Assembly: GCF_001908095.1 (NCBI RefSeq)
Contig: NZ_MKGR01000001.1
Location: forward strand, 272,112 to 336,111
Direction: 5' to 3'
DNA: 64,000 nucleotides
Source: Xenorhabdus thuongxuanensis
GTDB taxonomy: Bacteria > Pseudomonadota > Gammaproteobacteria > Enterobacterales > Enterobacteriaceae
A program made the translations under genes and the position numbers. How positions within the stretch are numbered: the stretch's first letter is position 1; each line of letters begins with the position of its first letter. Shown piece by piece: positions 18,170-27,911 of this stretch. The notes beneath the pieces are model-generated. The model did not search any database, was not told the DNA's origin, and was given only the letters and a program-made list of their open reading frames with translations.

Positions 18170-18239
18170 CTCAAATATTACGTATGTTGTGCATAATTTA
18201 TCTTCATTAAATTTTTGAATGCTTTTTTAAGAGGTAATC

Positions 18240-19046
18240 ATGAGGCTGATCCCCCTAACTACGGCAAGTGATGTCGGTCGATGGTCTGCTCACTATATTG
18301 CAAGTAAGATTAATGAATTCAATCCAACTGCTGAACGCCCTTTCGTACTTGGGCTTCCCACAGGCAGCACACCACTGACAACCTATAAAGAACTTATTTC
18401 CCTATATCAGGCTGGAAAAGTAAGCTTCAAATATGTTGTGACATTTAATATGGATGAATATGTTGGACTACCGGAAGATCATCCCCAAAGCTACCATTCA
18501 TTTATGTACCACAATTTCTTTAATCATATTTATATCCCAAAAGAGAACATCAATTTGTTAAACGGAAATGCGGAAGATATTGATGTTGAGTGTCAACGTT
18601 ACGAAAGTAAAATCAAATCCTATGGCAAGATAAATTTATTTATGGGAGGTGTTGGTAATGATGGGCATATTGCCTTTAATGAACCCGCATCTTCTCTTTC
18701 TTCACGCACGCGAATTAAAACATTGACCATTGAAACGCGGACTGCCAATTCCCGTTTTTTCAATAATGATGTAGAACAAGTTCCCAAATATGCATTAACC
18801 GTTGGTGTGGGTACTTTAATGGATGCTGAAGAAATTATGATTTTGGCAACCGGAATGAATAAAGCGCAAGCTTTGCAAGCCGCAGTAGAAGGGAATATCA
18901 ACCATATGTGGACAATCAGTTGTCTCCAGATGCATCCAAAATCACTTATTGTTTGTGATGAACCCGCCACCATGGAACTGAAAGTAAAGACAGTGAAGTA
19001 TTTCCACCAGTTAGAGGCCAATATCGTTAATGAATTCGCCAGCTAA
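18240..19046 (+). CDS. nagB: Glucosamine-6-phosphate deaminase
   Basis: A 268-residue cytoplasmic enzyme that converts glucosamine-6-phosphate to fructose-6-phosphate and ammonia, the last step of GlcNAc catabolism. The phosphate-binding loop GLPTGSTPL is at about 37-45. Asp72 lies in [10 protein letters not shown], and the active-site cluster is [14 protein letters not shown] at about 139-152. Length matches E. coli NagB (266 aa). An AAGAGG ribosome site precedes the ATG. It heads the nagB-nagA-nagC operon (24- and 12-base gaps) and is likely induced through NagC when GlcNAc-6-phosphate is present. Confidence 0.97.
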   Translation: MRLIPLTTASDVGRWSAHYIASKINEFNPTAERPFVLGLPTGSTPLTTYKELISLYQAGKVSFKYVVTFNMDEYVGLPEDHPQSYHSFMYHNFFNHIYIPKENINLLNGNAEDIDVECQRYESKIKSYGKINLFMGGVGNDGHIAFNEPASSLSSRTRIKTLTIETRTANSRFFNNDVEQVPKYALTVGVGTLMDAEEIMILATGMNKAQALQAAVEGNINHMWTISCLQMHPKSLIVCDEPATMELKVKTVKYFHQLEANIVNEFAS

Positions 19047-19070
19047 ACTGATTCAGGAGTTAAGATATCA

Positions 19071-20228
19071 ATGTACGCATTAACCAATGGCATTATTTAT
19101 ACTGGATATGACAGGCTCGATAACCATGCAGTCATTATTGCAGATGGTTTGATTAAACAAGTCTGTCCGGTCAACGAATTGCCAGAAGAGATTGAAAAAC
19201 ACGATTTACATGGCGCAAATCTCGCACCAGGATTTATTGATCTACAAGTGAATGGTTGTGGTGGAGTCAAATTTAACGAACGATTGGAAGATATTTCAGA
19301 AGAAACTCTACATACTATGCAGAAAACCAACCAGCTCTACGGCTGTACCAGTTTCCTGCCTACCCTCATCACCAGCCCCGATGAATTAATGATAAAAGCC
19401 ATTGAAGTAATGCGCGCCTATCTGCAAAAAAATGCTAATCAGGCATTAGGATTACATCTGGAAGGTCCTTATATCAATCCAATAAAAAAAGGAACTCATA
19501 ATACAGCTTATATCCGCAAACCCACCTCTGAAATGGTTAATTACCTGTGCCTGAATGCTGATGTTATTACCAAGATCACTCTCGCTCCTGAAATGGTAGA
19601 AAGCAAATATATTCAGCAATTAGCCGAAGCTGGCATTACTGTTTCTGCTGGCCATTCTAATGCTACTTATGAAGAAGCTCGTCATGGCTTCCAAAATGGC
19701 ATTACTTTCTCTACCCATTTATATAATGCTATGCCTCCAATTTCTGGCCGTCAGCCTGGGCTAGTTAGTGCCATTTATGATTCCCCAGAAGTCTATGCCG
19801 GCATAATCTGTGATGGAATGCATGTATCATGGCCAAATGTCCGCAATTCCAAGAGATTAAAAAATGAAAAGCTTATCTTGGTAACGGATGCCATCGTTCC
19901 TGCCGGGCTTGCTCCCGATGCCATGGACCAATTTACCTTCGCTAATAAAACAATATATTATCGAAATGGCTTATGTGTTGATGAAAATGGAACACTGAGC
20001 GGCTCATCAATCACAATGATTGATTGTGTCAAAAATAGTGTGGAACATGTTGGTATTGCTTTGGATGAAACGTTGCGAATGGTGACGCTTTACCCAGCCC
20101 GCGCAATCGGTATTGATAAACATCTCGGTACGATTGAATCTGGCAAGGTAGCGAACCTGACCGCATTTACTCACGATTTCAAAATCTGCAAAACCATTGT
20201 TAACGGAAATGAAATTAAACAACCGTGA
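19071..20228 (+). CDS. nagA: N-acetylglucosamine-6-phosphate deacetylase
   Basis: A 385-residue metal-dependent amidohydrolase that removes acetate from GlcNAc-6-phosphate made by NagE. Metal and substrate motifs of the family are visible: [13 protein letters not shown] near 54-66, HLEGPYINP near 128-136, [10 protein letters not shown] near 192-201, THLYNAMPP near 212-220 and [10 protein letters not shown] near 268-277. Length equals the E. coli enzyme within a few residues. An AGGAG site lies 12 bases before the ATG. It is the middle gene of nagBAC. Confidence 0.97.
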   Translation: MYALTNGIIYTGYDRLDNHAVIIADGLIKQVCPVNELPEEIEKHDLHGANLAPGFIDLQVNGCGGVKFNERLEDISEETLHTMQKTNQLYGCTSFLPTLITSPDELMIKAIEVMRAYLQKNANQALGLHLEGPYINPIKKGTHNTAYIRKPTSEMVNYLCLNADVITKITLAPEMVESKYIQQLAEAGITVSAGHSNATYEEARHGFQNGITFSTHLYNAMPPISGRQPGLVSAIYDSPEVYAGIICDGMHVSWPNVRNSKRLKNEKLILVTDAIVPAGLAPDAMDQFTFANKTIYYRNGLCVDENGTLSGSSITMIDCVKNSVEHVGIALDETLRMVTLYPARAIGIDKHLGTIESGKVANLTAFTHDFKICKTIVNGNEIKQP

Positions 20229-20240
20229 GTATAAAGACTG

Positions 20241-21464
20241 ATGAGTAATGAGAACGCACAGAAGCAAATTGGTAATATTGATCTCGTCAAACAGCTAAAT
20301 AGTGCTGTAGTCTATCGACTGATTGATCAGCATGGGCCAATATCACGCATCCAAATTGCAGAAGAGAGCCAACTTGCCCCTGCTAGCGTAACCAAAATTA
20401 CTCGTCAGTTACTGGAGCGTGGCCTGATAAAAGAAGTCGAACATCAGGCTTCCACCGGCGGAAGGCGCGCAATCTCTATTATTACCGAAACACGCCATTT
20501 CCACACTATTGGAATCCGGCTTGGGCGCCATGATGTAACCGTGGCGCTGTTCGATATGAGTGGCAAGACGTTAGTGGAAACACACTATCCTGTGCGGGAA
20601 AATAGTCAGCAGGAAGTCGAGAATCGAATTATTTACGCCATTGAAAGTTTCATCGACAAAAACCAGCGCCGGATCCGTGAATTGATTGCAATTTCAGTTA
20701 TTCTTCCCGGACTGGTTGATCCTGATCAAGGTATTATCCGCTATATGCCACACATTAAGGTAGATAACTGGCCTCTGGTTAAGATCCTCAAAGAACATTT
20801 CAATACTTTCTGTTTTATTGGTCATGATATTCGCAGCCTTGCATTAGCAGAAAATTATTTCGGGGCAACACGCGATTGTGAAGATTCCATTCTGGTGCGC
20901 ATCCATCGTGGCACAGGGGCTGGTGTCATTGTTGACAACAATATCTTACTCAACAAACGCGGCAACCTAGGTGAAATAGGCCATATCCAAATCGATCCTT
21001 TGGGTGAACGTTGCCATTGCGGTAATTTTGGTTGTCTGGAAACCATCGCTTCCAATTCAGCAATAGAAGCTAAGGTACAGCAACAATTACGCCAAGGGTT
21101 TCCAAGTCAGCTAGCCTTGGATAATTGTAATATCCATGCAATTTGCCTTGCAGCCAATACGGGTGATCTGCTTGCAACAGAAGTCATCAAACAAGTAGGA
21201 CTCTATCTTGGCAAGGCTATCTCAATCGCGATTAATCTATTTAACCCTCAGAAGGTGGTGATTGCCGGAGAAATCACTGAAGCAGAACAGGTATTGCTGC
21301 CGACTATCAAAAGCAGCATCAATACCCAAGTATTAAAAGCATTCCGCGAAGACCTCCCTGTAGTGGTTTCTGAGCTAAATCACTGTTCAGCAATTGGGGC
21401 ATTCGCATTAACGAAACGCGCAATGCTTAATGGCGTACTGTTACAACATCTTCTTGGAGGATAA
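20241..21464 (+). CDS. nagC: NagC transcriptional repressor (ROK family)
   Basis: A 407-residue regulator with an N-terminal winged helix-turn-helix (about 10-80, PISRIQIAEESQLAPASVTKI) and a ROK sugar-kinase-like domain. The ROK zinc motif is clear as CHCGNFGC near 257-264, preceded by EIGHIQIDPLG. NagC senses GlcNAc-6-phosphate and controls nag, chitobiase-type and glm genes in relatives. It ends the nagBAC operon. E. coli nagD and asnB, expected next, are absent; the tRNA cluster follows directly. Confidence 0.95.
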   Translation: MSNENAQKQIGNIDLVKQLNSAVVYRLIDQHGPISRIQIAEESQLAPASVTKITRQLLERGLIKEVEHQASTGGRRAISIITETRHFHTIGIRLGRHDVTVALFDMSGKTLVETHYPVRENSQQEVENRIIYAIESFIDKNQRRIRELIAISVILPGLVDPDQGIIRYMPHIKVDNWPLVKILKEHFNTFCFIGHDIRSLALAENYFGATRDCEDSILVRIHRGTGAGVIVDNNILLNKRGNLGEIGHIQIDPLGERCHCGNFGCLETIASNSAIEAKVQQQLRQGFPSQLALDNCNIHAICLAANTGDLLATEVIKQVGLYLGKAISIAINLFNPQKVVIAGEITEAEQVLLPTIKSSINTQVLKAFREDLPVVVSELNHCSAIGAFALTKRAMLNGVLLQHLLGG

Positions 21465-21551
21465 TTTCAACCGTTTTAGCTGACTTTGTCGACAAAATGT
21501 TTACAAGACAAACAAACAAACGATTTTGCGCATATTTCTTTAAAAAAGCAG

Positions 21552-21580
21552 TTGACGCATCTGTCTGATATACGCATAAT
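21552..21580 (+). promoter_or_regulatory. Promoter of the tRNA operon
   Basis: TTGACG (21552-21557) and CATAAT (21575-21580) are separated by 17 bases and followed by a GC-rich discriminator, TCGCCCCGC, typical of stringently controlled tRNA promoters. The first tRNA starts 40 bases downstream. Confidence 0.75.
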
Positions 21581-21619
21581 TCGCCCCGCACCGCCGATGA
21601 AGGCAAAGCGAAAAAAGAT

Positions 21620-21696
21620 GGCTACGTAGCTCAGCTGGTTAGAGCACAGCACTCATAATGCTGGGGTCACAGGTTCGATTCCCGTCGTAGCCACCA
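21620..21696 (+). tRNA. metT: tRNA-Met (CAT), elongator
   Basis: A 77-base cloverleaf beginning GGCTACGTAGCTCAG and ending with encoded CCA. The anticodon CAT lies in CTCATAA. It closely matches E. coli metT/metU and is the first gene of the cluster. Confidence 0.96.
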
Positions 21697-21701
21697 TCTT
21701 T

Positions 21702-21786
21702 GCGGGAGTGGCGAAATTGGTAGACGCACCAGATTTAGGTTCTGGCGCCGCAAGGTGTGCGAGTTCAAGTCTCGCCTCCCGCACCA
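21702..21786 (+). tRNA. leuW: tRNA-Leu (TAG)
   Basis: An 85-base class II tRNA with a long variable arm, anticodon TAG in ATTTAGGT and encoded CCA. It corresponds to E. coli leuW in the same cluster position. Confidence 0.95.
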
Positions 21787-21853
21787 TTTTCTTCATCGAG
21801 TTACTTGGAATATGTTTTAGTAACGATTTTAAGTTTTAGTGTGTTGTTTCAGA

Positions 21854-21928
21854 TGGGGTATCGCCAAGCGGTAAGGCACCAGGTTTTGATCCTGGCATGC
21901 CCTGGTTCGAATCCAGGTACCCCAGCCA
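21854..21928 (+). tRNA. glnU: tRNA-Gln (TTG), copy 1
   Basis: A 75-base tRNA starting TGGGGTATCGCC with anticodon TTG and encoded CCA, equivalent to E. coli glnU. It differs from the next copy by a single base (G or A in CATGCC/CATACC). Confidence 0.95.
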
Positions 21929-22011
21929 TTTAACTGAAACGACAAGTTAAAACGATATAAAGTTAACTAAGCAATCTGGGAATAACAAAGGCTGCACTGA
22001 TAACACTCAGA

Positions 22012-22086
22012 TGGGGTATCGCCAAGCGGTAAGGCACCAGGTTTTGATCCTGGCATACCCTGGTTCGAATCCAGGTACCCCAGCCA
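22012..22086 (+). tRNA. glnW: tRNA-Gln (TTG), copy 2
   Basis: A 75-base tRNA, anticodon TTG, encoded CCA; equivalent to E. coli glnW and almost identical to the preceding copy. Confidence 0.95.
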
Positions 22087-22127
22087 TCTCACTGAGATTT
22101 ATCACAAACATTACGCTTATCGTAAAT

Positions 22128-22204
22128 GGCTACGTAGCTCAGCTGGTTAGAGCACAGCACTCATAATGCTGGGGTCACAGGTTCGATTCCCGTCGTAGCC
22201 ACCA
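22128..22204 (+). tRNA. metU: tRNA-Met (CAT), second copy
   Basis: A 77-base tRNA identical by eye to the first Met copy at 21620, with anticodon CAT and encoded CCA; equivalent to E. coli metU. Confidence 0.96.
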
Positions 22205-22218
22205 TTTTAAAATTCAGT

Positions 22219-22293
22219 TGGGGTATCGCCAAGCGGTAAGGCACCGGATTCTGATTCCGGCATTCCCAGGTTCGAATCCTGGTACCCCAGCCA
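22219..22293 (+). tRNA. glnV: tRNA-Gln (CTG)
   Basis: A 75-base tRNA with anticodon CTG in TTCTGAT and encoded CCA; equivalent to E. coli glnV/glnX. E. coli has two CTG copies here; only one is present in this cluster. Confidence 0.95.
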
Positions 22294-22365
22294 GTATTCT
22301 CAATAAGTTACATTATGTGACAAGTTGAAAAAGAATATACAGGTAGAATATTCTTTGATGTGCAA

Positions 22366-22388
22366 GCCGCCTTTAAGGTGGTTTTTTT
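22366..22388 (+). terminator. Terminator of the tRNA operon
   Basis: A CCGCC/GGTGG stem (one G-T pair) with a 5-base loop followed by seven T, about 75 bases after the last tRNA. Confidence 0.8.
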
Positions 22389-22439
22389 GTTTCTGAACCA
22401 CAAAAAACACCTCATTTATCCCTCAATAGATAATAAAAT

Positions 22440-22616
22440 CTAATCATTTTCAACTGAAAACTTTTGCCCATTACGCCACAAATCACCCTCCCCCTGCCTC
22501 ATATTCCACACCGAATCTTCCGGTATCTGGAAACGAACGGAAATAAATCGACCAACAGGGATATCAATCGGGTCACCATCAGCATACCGTCTGGATGGCA
22601 GTATTGTTAAGCCCAT
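22440..22616 (-). CDS. Small hypothetical protein beside the tRNA cluster
   Basis: A 58-codon minus-strand frame starting ATG at 22616 (MGLTILPSRRYADGD) and ending at TAG 22440-22442. Composition is protein-like, with several Trp, Asp and Gly residues and no membrane segment. I do not recognise it. It lies between the tRNA terminator and the toxin-antitoxin genes, a typical integration spot, so it may be the remains of a phage or island gene. No strong ribosome site is seen. Confidence 0.35.
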   Translation of the reverse strand: MGLTILPSRRYADGDPIDIPVGRFISVRFQIPEDSVWNMRQGEGDLWRNGQKFSVEND

Positions 22617-22790
22617 GTTCCCTATTCTCAGACCATAGTTACTATCTGACTAATGGTTAACATGGCATTTATTGGATCCATTTAATGCGACAAAAGATTG
22701 CATAATTCAACAAAATGATGCATGTTATAAATACGCTTCCGCAAGCGTATGTGTCTGACCGCATGTAATACAACCGTCGAGGGTCAAAAA

Positions 22791-23027
22791 ATGGCTATTA
22801 GTATCCGTTTAGATGATGACTTCGTGAATGATGTCAAGATTCACGCAGAAGCATCAAGCAGGAGTGTGCCAAAGCAAATAGAACACTGGGCAAAAATAGG
22901 CTGCATCGCCGAAGATAACCCTGATTTGCCATACTCTTTTATCCTTGATGTCTTACTGGCGAAAAGCGAAGTCAACAATGGTAAGGTGCCGCGTTATGTC
23001 AGAAGGACAAAAAAATCCCAAGATTGA
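22791..23027 (+). CDS. ParD-like antitoxin of a type II toxin-antitoxin pair
   Basis: A 78-residue protein starting MAISIRLDDDFVNDVK. The N-terminal 45 residues fit the ParD-like antitoxin pattern: a beta strand then helices with SIRLDDDFVNDVKIHA and SVPKQIEHWAKIG, which would bind DNA as a ribbon-helix-helix-type dimer. The C-terminal tail is basic and would contact the toxin. A GAGGG ribosome site precedes ATG 22791, so I prefer this to the upstream frame extension at 22749. It overlaps the next gene by 32 bases, the usual coupling of such pairs. Family placement is by pattern. Confidence 0.75.
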   Translation: MAISIRLDDDFVNDVKIHAEASSRSVPKQIEHWAKIGCIAEDNPDLPYSFILDVLLAKSEVNNGKVPRYVRRTKKSQD

Positions 23028-23325
23028 TGTTTATGAAACAAGACGTTTCTCCAAGGCATTATCTAAGTTACCTGAAAATCTTCTTGCTATTGTGGAAGAT
23101 GAAATAGAAAAAATTATCGACAACCCTGAAATTGGCGATCAAAAGAAAGGTAATTTGAGTTTTCTTCGTGTTCACAAATTTCAATTGAGTAACCAGCTAA
23201 CATTGCTGGGTTATCACTGGGTTGAAGAGAAAATAGAACTTTATCTGTTAAATTTGAGTTCTCATGAAAATTTCTATCAGGAACAAAAGCGACACAGGAA
23301 TGACGATTTAAAATTTATTAAATAA
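22996..23325 (+). CDS. ParE/RelE-like toxin
   Basis: A 109-residue protein starting MSEGQKNPKIDVYETRRFSK. It shows the ParE/RelE layout: an N-terminal helix pair (FSKALSKLPENLLAIVEDEIEKIIDNP), then strands containing FLRVHKFQL, LTLLGYHW and IELYLLNLSSHENFY. This matches ParE-like toxins paired with ParD-like antitoxins. The target (gyrase or ribosome) cannot be told from sequence. An AAGGTG ribosome site lies just before ATG 22996, inside the antitoxin gene. It is followed by a strong terminator and lies in the tRNA-ubiF gap, probably as an acquired element. Confidence 0.75.
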   Translation: MSEGQKNPKIDVYETRRFSKALSKLPENLLAIVEDEIEKIIDNPEIGDQKKGNLSFLRVHKFQLSNQLTLLGYHWVEEKIELYLLNLSSHENFYQEQKRHRNDDLKFIK

Positions 23326-23330
23326 ATTCC

Positions 23331-23360
23331 AAGGCTGCGCATGGCGTGGCCTTTTTGTTT
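23331..23360 (+). terminator. Terminator of the toxin-antitoxin pair
   Basis: A ten-base stem with two G-T pairs (AAGGCTGCGC with GCGTGGCCTT), a tight 3-base loop and a T-rich tail TTTTTGTTTT, immediately after the toxin stop codon. Confidence 0.7.
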
Positions 23361-23446
23361 TCTGGAGGTTATAGAGCAAGGGATTTACATCAAGCAAGAG
23401 GGAAGACTGGAGATACCCGCTGATATTCTTATAAAACCGACTAAAC

Positions 23447-23464
23447 TAGCCCCATAAGGGGCTA
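23447..23464 (-). terminator. Hairpin after ubiF
   Basis: A perfect 7-base stem TAGCCCC/GGGGCTA with a 4-base loop lies 15 bases beyond the ubiF stop on the minus strand. The T-tract is short, so terminator activity is likely but not certain. Confidence 0.5.
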
Positions 23465-23478
23465 ATAGGAGGTAATAT

Positions 23479-24678
23479 TCATCCCAGCCCCAATGCGTAT
23501 TTCAGCGCCAGATTTTTCATGACGCCTGAACACTGCGCTGCCATTAATGCCAGATTTCGTACCGTTTTTAACCCTGGCAAATCATGACTGAATGCGGTAT
23601 GGAAAAAATCCATTCCCGCCTGCATCACCAAATTATCCGGCATTCTGCGACGCTGATAACGCATCAAGACTGCCAAAGAATCCCATTCTTCCAACAATTC
23701 TTTAGCATTAGTCAGCACCTTGAGTAATACATCAACATCTCGATAGCCTAAATTCACTCCCTGCCCTGCCAACGGGTTGATGGTATGAGCTGCATCTCCC
23801 AGCAAAACCAACCCTTCTTGCACGTAATGGCTGGCATGATGACGAGTCAGTGGAAATGAACCCGCAGCAATCGGGGTGACTTTCCCCAGGCGAGAGGGAA
23901 ATGCCTGAAAAATTTCTCGCTCAAGTTGTGCCATCGTCATTGACTGCAATTGACGAATACGAGCAGGAGAATCGTACCAAACTAACGAAGCCCATTGATC
24001 AAACAACGGCAAGAAGGCCCTGGGACCAGAAGGAAAAAATTGTTGCCATGTTGTATCTTGTTGGGGTTGGTCAGTCTTGACGGTTATCAACATACATGAC
24101 TGCCGATATTGCCACCCGTTACTGCCAATACCCGCCAATTGACGGACTTGAGAACGGGCACCATCTGCACCAATAATCAGACGTGTGTTAATTTCCGTAC
24201 CATCTGCCAATGTCACCAGCCACGTTTTATTCTCATGCTGACGCTGCATAGATTGCAAAACAGCAGGACAAATCAATGTCAGGTTTGGATAACGTTCAAA
24301 TTCCTGCCACAATGCCAGTTGCAAGACACGATTCTCAACCATATACCCTAACTCTGGCAGCCCCAAACTTTCAGCGTCGAAAATGACGTTCGAATCATTT
24401 TGCTCCCATGTTTCCAACTTTCGATAAGGGGCACTGCGCATTCGCAGTATGTTTTCCCATGCTCCCAATTGTTTCAATAAATCCACTGAAGCACAGCTGA
24501 TCGCAGATATACGAACATCAGGTTCACTATTTGCATCATAAGATGCAGGAGGCTGGTGCTCCAATAATGCAACACGCCAACCTTCCTGCGCCAATCCCAA
24601 TGCTGTCGCAGCGCCAATCATACCTGCGCCGACGACAACGATATCGAATTTTTGTTGTGGATTATTCATATTCATCAC
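23479..24678 (-). CDS. ubiF: 2-octaprenyl-3-methyl-6-methoxy-1,4-benzoquinol hydroxylase
   Basis: A 399-residue FAD monooxygenase that carries out an aromatic ring hydroxylation in ubiquinone synthesis. The dinucleotide-binding loop VVVGAGMIGAA is at about 14-24. The family DG motif reads GADGARSQVR near 170-179. The second FAD motif is LLGDAAHTINPLAGQGVNLGYRD near 287-309. The position directly beside miaB and the tRNA cluster matches E. coli ubiF and separates it from the paralogues ubiH and ubiI. It is divergent from miaB. Confidence 0.93.
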   Translation of the reverse strand: MMNMNNPQQKFDIVVVGAGMIGAATALGLAQEGWRVALLEHQPPASYDANSEPDVRISAISCASVDLLKQLGAWENILRMRSAPYRKLETWEQNDSNVIFDAESLGLPELGYMVENRVLQLALWQEFERYPNLTLICPAVLQSMQRQHENKTWLVTLADGTEINTRLIIGADGARSQVRQLAGIGSNGWQYRQSCMLITVKTDQPQQDTTWQQFFPSGPRAFLPLFDQWASLVWYDSPARIRQLQSMTMAQLEREIFQAFPSRLGKVTPIAAGSFPLTRHHASHYVQEGLVLLGDAAHTINPLAGQGVNLGYRDVDVLLKVLTNAKELLEEWDSLAVLMRYQRRRMPDNLVMQAGMDFFHTAFSHDLPGLKTVRNLALMAAQCSGVMKNLALKYALGLG

Positions 24679-24875
24679 GTCATTAACTTATTGATTAAAA
24701 TAGTCTACCGGAATTTTCCCTTTCCGGCTGTGAATATCCGCTGTTACAGTCTGGTCACTGGTGCCTCAAATGACTACAATAACCAACAATATTATGCTAA
24801 ATACACTACGTGCAATATATTGCACTTTTCAGTGTTGAAGCATCATTCCACTGGAAACACCGGATACAACACAAA

Positions 24876-26306
24876 ATGTCGACGATAAAAAAACTGTATA
24901 TCAAAACCTGGGGCTGTCAGATGAACGAATACGATTCATCCAAGATGGCCGATTTGCTGGAAACCACTCACGGTTATCAGTTAACCGATGTCGCCGAAGA
25001 AGCAGATATCTTACTCCTGAATACTTGTTCAATCCGTGAAAAGGCGCAGGAAAAAGTCTTTCACCAACTTGGCCGCTGGAAAGGCCTGAAAGATAAAAAC
25101 CCTGAAATCATTATCGGTGTGGGTGGTTGTGTGGCTTCCCAGGAGGGGGATTACATTCGCCAGCGCTCACCTAGCGTCGATATTATTTTCGGACCACAAA
25201 CCCTGCACCGCCTGCCCGAAATGATTAATCATGTAAAAGGCACCCGCAGCCCGATTGTTGACATCAGTTTCCCTGAAATTGAAAAATTTGACCGTCTGCC
25301 AGAGCCTCGTGCAGAAGGCCCAACAGCATTCGTTTCCATTATGGAAGGTTGCAATAAGTACTGCACGTTCTGCGTTGTGCCTTACACCCGCGGAGAAGAA
25401 GTCAGCCGTCCTTGTGATGATATTTTATTCGAGATTGCACAACTTGCTGCTCAGGGTGTACGTGAAGTTAACCTGCTCGGTCAAAACGTTAATGCCTATC
25501 GCGGAGCTACGTTTGATGGCGGTATCTGTACATTTGCAGAACTATTGCGTCTGGTTGCGGCTATTGATGGTATCGACCGTATTCGCTTCACCACCAGCCA
25601 CCCAATTGAGTTTACTGACGACATTATTGCCGTCTACGAAGATACTCCTGAGTTAGTGAGCTTCCTGCATCTGCCAGTCCAGAGTGGTTCTGATCGTATC
25701 CTTACCCTGATGAAGCGCGCCCATACGGCATTGGAATATAAAGGCATTATTCGCCGTTTGCGTAAGGCACGCCCTGACATTCTGATCAGTTCTGACTTCA
25801 TCATTGGTTTCCCAGGTGAAACACAGGATGATTTTGAAAAAACCATGAAACTGATTGCCGATGTTAACTTCGATATGAGTTTCAGCTTCATCTATTCAGC
25901 GCGTCCAGGAACACCCGCCGCCGATTTGCCAGATGACGTAAGTGAAGAAGAGAAGAAGCAGCGCTTGTACCTGCTCCAGCAGCGCATTAACCAACAAGCT
26001 ATGAGCTACAGCCGCGCAATGCTTGGCAGCACACAGCGCATTCTGGTTGAAGGCCCATCACGCAAAAATATCATGGAACTCTCTGGCCGCACCGAAAATA
26101 ATCGCGTAGTTAACTTTGAGGGAACGCCTGACATGATTGGTAAATTCGTTGATGTCGAAATTGTTGACGTATACGCCAACTCCCTGCGTGGTAAAGTCAT
26201 CCGTACTGAAGATGAGATGGATCTGCGCATCCATGAGTCACCTGAATCAGTCATTGCCCGTACTCGCAAGGAAGATGAACTCGGCGTTGGCTTTTATCAG
26301 CCTTAA
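24876..26306 (+). CDS. miaB: tRNA-2-methylthio-N6-isopentenyladenosine37 synthase MiaB
   Basis: A 476-residue radical-SAM methylthiotransferase that adds a methylthio group to i6A37 of tRNAs. The N-terminal UPF0004 domain has its three cluster cysteines in [16 protein letters not shown] and GVGGCVA. The radical-SAM site reads [12 protein letters not shown] near 158-169, and a TRAM domain ends the protein. ATG 24876 ([14 protein letters not shown]) matches the E. coli N-terminus (474 aa), so the 22-codon upstream extension is rejected. It starts the miaB-ybeZ-ybeY-corC-lnt series. Electrons can come from flavodoxin, encoded at 8590. Confidence 0.96.
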   Translation: MSTIKKLYIKTWGCQMNEYDSSKMADLLETTHGYQLTDVAEEADILLLNTCSIREKAQEKVFHQLGRWKGLKDKNPEIIIGVGGCVASQEGDYIRQRSPSVDIIFGPQTLHRLPEMINHVKGTRSPIVDISFPEIEKFDRLPEPRAEGPTAFVSIMEGCNKYCTFCVVPYTRGEEVSRPCDDILFEIAQLAAQGVREVNLLGQNVNAYRGATFDGGICTFAELLRLVAAIDGIDRIRFTTSHPIEFTDDIIAVYEDTPELVSFLHLPVQSGSDRILTLMKRAHTALEYKGIIRRLRKARPDILISSDFIIGFPGETQDDFEKTMKLIADVNFDMSFSFIYSARPGTPAADLPDDVSEEEKKQRLYLLQQRINQQAMSYSRAMLGSTQRILVEGPSRKNIMELSGRTENNRVVNFEGTPDMIGKFVDVEIVDVYANSLRGKVIRTEDEMDLRIHESPESVIARTRKEDELGVGFYQP

Positions 26307-26330
26307 CAGGCCCTAACATAGAGATAATCA

Positions 26331-27377
26331 GTGACACAAATAAACCCACAAGTAGCAACCCAAGAAATCTTTCTGGAACCCGCAGACAATCAACGTCTGA
26401 TGAGCCTGTGTGGACCACTTGATGATAATCTGAAACAACTTGAGCGTCGTTTGGGTATTGAAATCAATCGCCGCGATAACCGTTTCAAACTGGCAGGTAA
26501 ACCATTGTGTGTTAGCGCGGCCGCGGGGATCCTGCGTCACCTTTATGTCGAAACCGCTCCTATACGCGGCATGATACCGGATCTTGAGCCTGAACAGGTT
26601 CATCTCGCGATTACCGAAAGCCGGGTGCTGGAACAAGCAGCAGAAAGCGTTCCTGAATACGGCAAGGCCGTCAATATCAAAACCAAACGGGGTGTTGTAA
26701 AGCCCCGCACTCCCAATCAGGCACAATATATTGCTAACATCCTTGATCACGATATCACGTTCGGGGTTGGGCCTGCGGGTACAGGGAAAACGTATTTGGC
26801 TGTCGCCGCGGCGGTTGATGCACTGGAACGTCAGGAAGTCCGCCGTATCCTGCTAACCCGTCCTGCGGTTGAAGCCGGCGAAAAACTGGGCTTCCTGCCT
26901 GGTGATCTCAGCCAGAAAGTCGACCCTTATCTGCGTCCGCTTTACGATGCTTTGTTTGAGATGATGGGATTTGAGAAAGTTGAGAAGCTTATCGAAAGAA
27001 ATGTCATTGAAGTGGCGCCATTGGCTTATATGCGTGGACGTACTCTTAATGATGCCTTTATTATTCTCGACGAAAGCCAGAATACGACCATTGAACAGAT
27101 GAAAATGTTCCTGACCCGTATTGGTTTTAATTCTAAGGCAGTCATTACCGGTGACGTCACCCAGATTGATCTGCCAAGAGGCCAAAAATCAGGCCTGAGT
27201 CACGCAATAGAAGTTTTATCTAATGTTGATGAACTGAGTTTTAACTTCTTACATAGTGAAGATGTTGTTCGCCATCCGGTGGTGGCAAAAGTTGTTATCG
27301 CTTATGAAGCATGGGAAGCGATGGAACAGGAACGTAAAAAAGCGCTCAATGAGAAACGCAAACAGGAAGCACAATGA
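26331..27377 (+). CDS. ybeZ: PhoH-like ATPase YbeZ
   Basis: A 348-residue PhoH-family P-loop protein. Walker [10 protein letters not shown] is near residues 147-155, and Walker B IILDESQN is near 245-252. Start is GTG 26331, since no ATG is available near the conserved [10 protein letters not shown] region that matches E. coli. YbeZ interacts with YbeY and is linked to ribosome and RNA quality control, though its exact activity is not settled. The four-base ATGA overlap with ybeY supports coupled translation and shared function. Confidence 0.93.
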   Translation: MTQINPQVATQEIFLEPADNQRLMSLCGPLDDNLKQLERRLGIEINRRDNRFKLAGKPLCVSAAAGILRHLYVETAPIRGMIPDLEPEQVHLAITESRVLEQAAESVPEYGKAVNIKTKRGVVKPRTPNQAQYIANILDHDITFGVGPAGTGKTYLAVAAAVDALERQEVRRILLTRPAVEAGEKLGFLPGDLSQKVDPYLRPLYDALFEMMGFEKVEKLIERNVIEVAPLAYMRGRTLNDAFIILDESQNTTIEQMKMFLTRIGFNSKAVITGDVTQIDLPRGQKSGLSHAIEVLSNVDELSFNFLHSEDVVRHPVVAKVVIAYEAWEAMEQERKKALNEKRKQEAQ

Positions 27378-27841
27378 GTTCAGTCATATTAGATTTGCAA
27401 ATTGCATGTGAAAACCCTGAAGGGCTTCCCAAGGAAGCGCTTTTCCAGCACTGGCTGGAAGGTGTTTTGCCTCAATTTCAGGCCGAAAGTGAAGTGACTA
27501 TTCGCTTGGTCGATGAGGCAGAAAGCCACGATTTAAACCTGACTTATCGTGGGAAAGATAAACCAACTAATGTGTTATCTTTCCCATTTGAAGCGCCACC
27601 TGAAGTTGAATTACCCTTACTCGGTGATTTAATTATCTGTCGGCAAGTTGTTGAAAAAGAAGCAGATGAGCAACAAAAAACAGTCGAAGAACACTGGGCA
27701 CATATGGTGATTCACGGCTGCCTTCATCTTCTGGGATATGATCATATTGAAGACGATGAAGCGGAAGAAATGGAAGCTTTGGAAACAGAGATCCTAAAAA
27801 AAATGGGTTATGCTGATCCCTATCTCGCGGAAAAAGAATAA
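27374..27841 (+). CDS. ybeY: Endoribonuclease / rRNA maturation factor YbeY
   Basis: A 155-residue zinc-dependent RNase needed for 16S rRNA 3' maturation and ribosome quality control. The zinc-binding motif is complete as [15 protein letters not shown], with the three histidines spaced HxxxHxxxxxH. Length equals E. coli YbeY. The start overlaps the ybeZ stop. Confidence 0.95.
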   Translation: MSSVILDLQIACENPEGLPKEALFQHWLEGVLPQFQAESEVTIRLVDEAESHDLNLTYRGKDKPTNVLSFPFEAPPEVELPLLGDLIICRQVVEKEADEQQKTVEEHWAHMVIHGCLHLLGYDHIEDDEAEEMEALETEILKKMGYADPYLAEKE

Positions 27842-27911
27842 CCATTGTCAACATTTTTATGTTAAACATAATAGTCTACGATTTTATATGGGGAATTTTC
27901 ATTAAAACGCC

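Noticed and set aside
22294..23478. Search for a duplicated tRNA-Gln 3' end as an attachment site
   Set aside because: No repeat of the tRNA end is visible by eye in the gap, so integration at the tRNA is only suggested by position.
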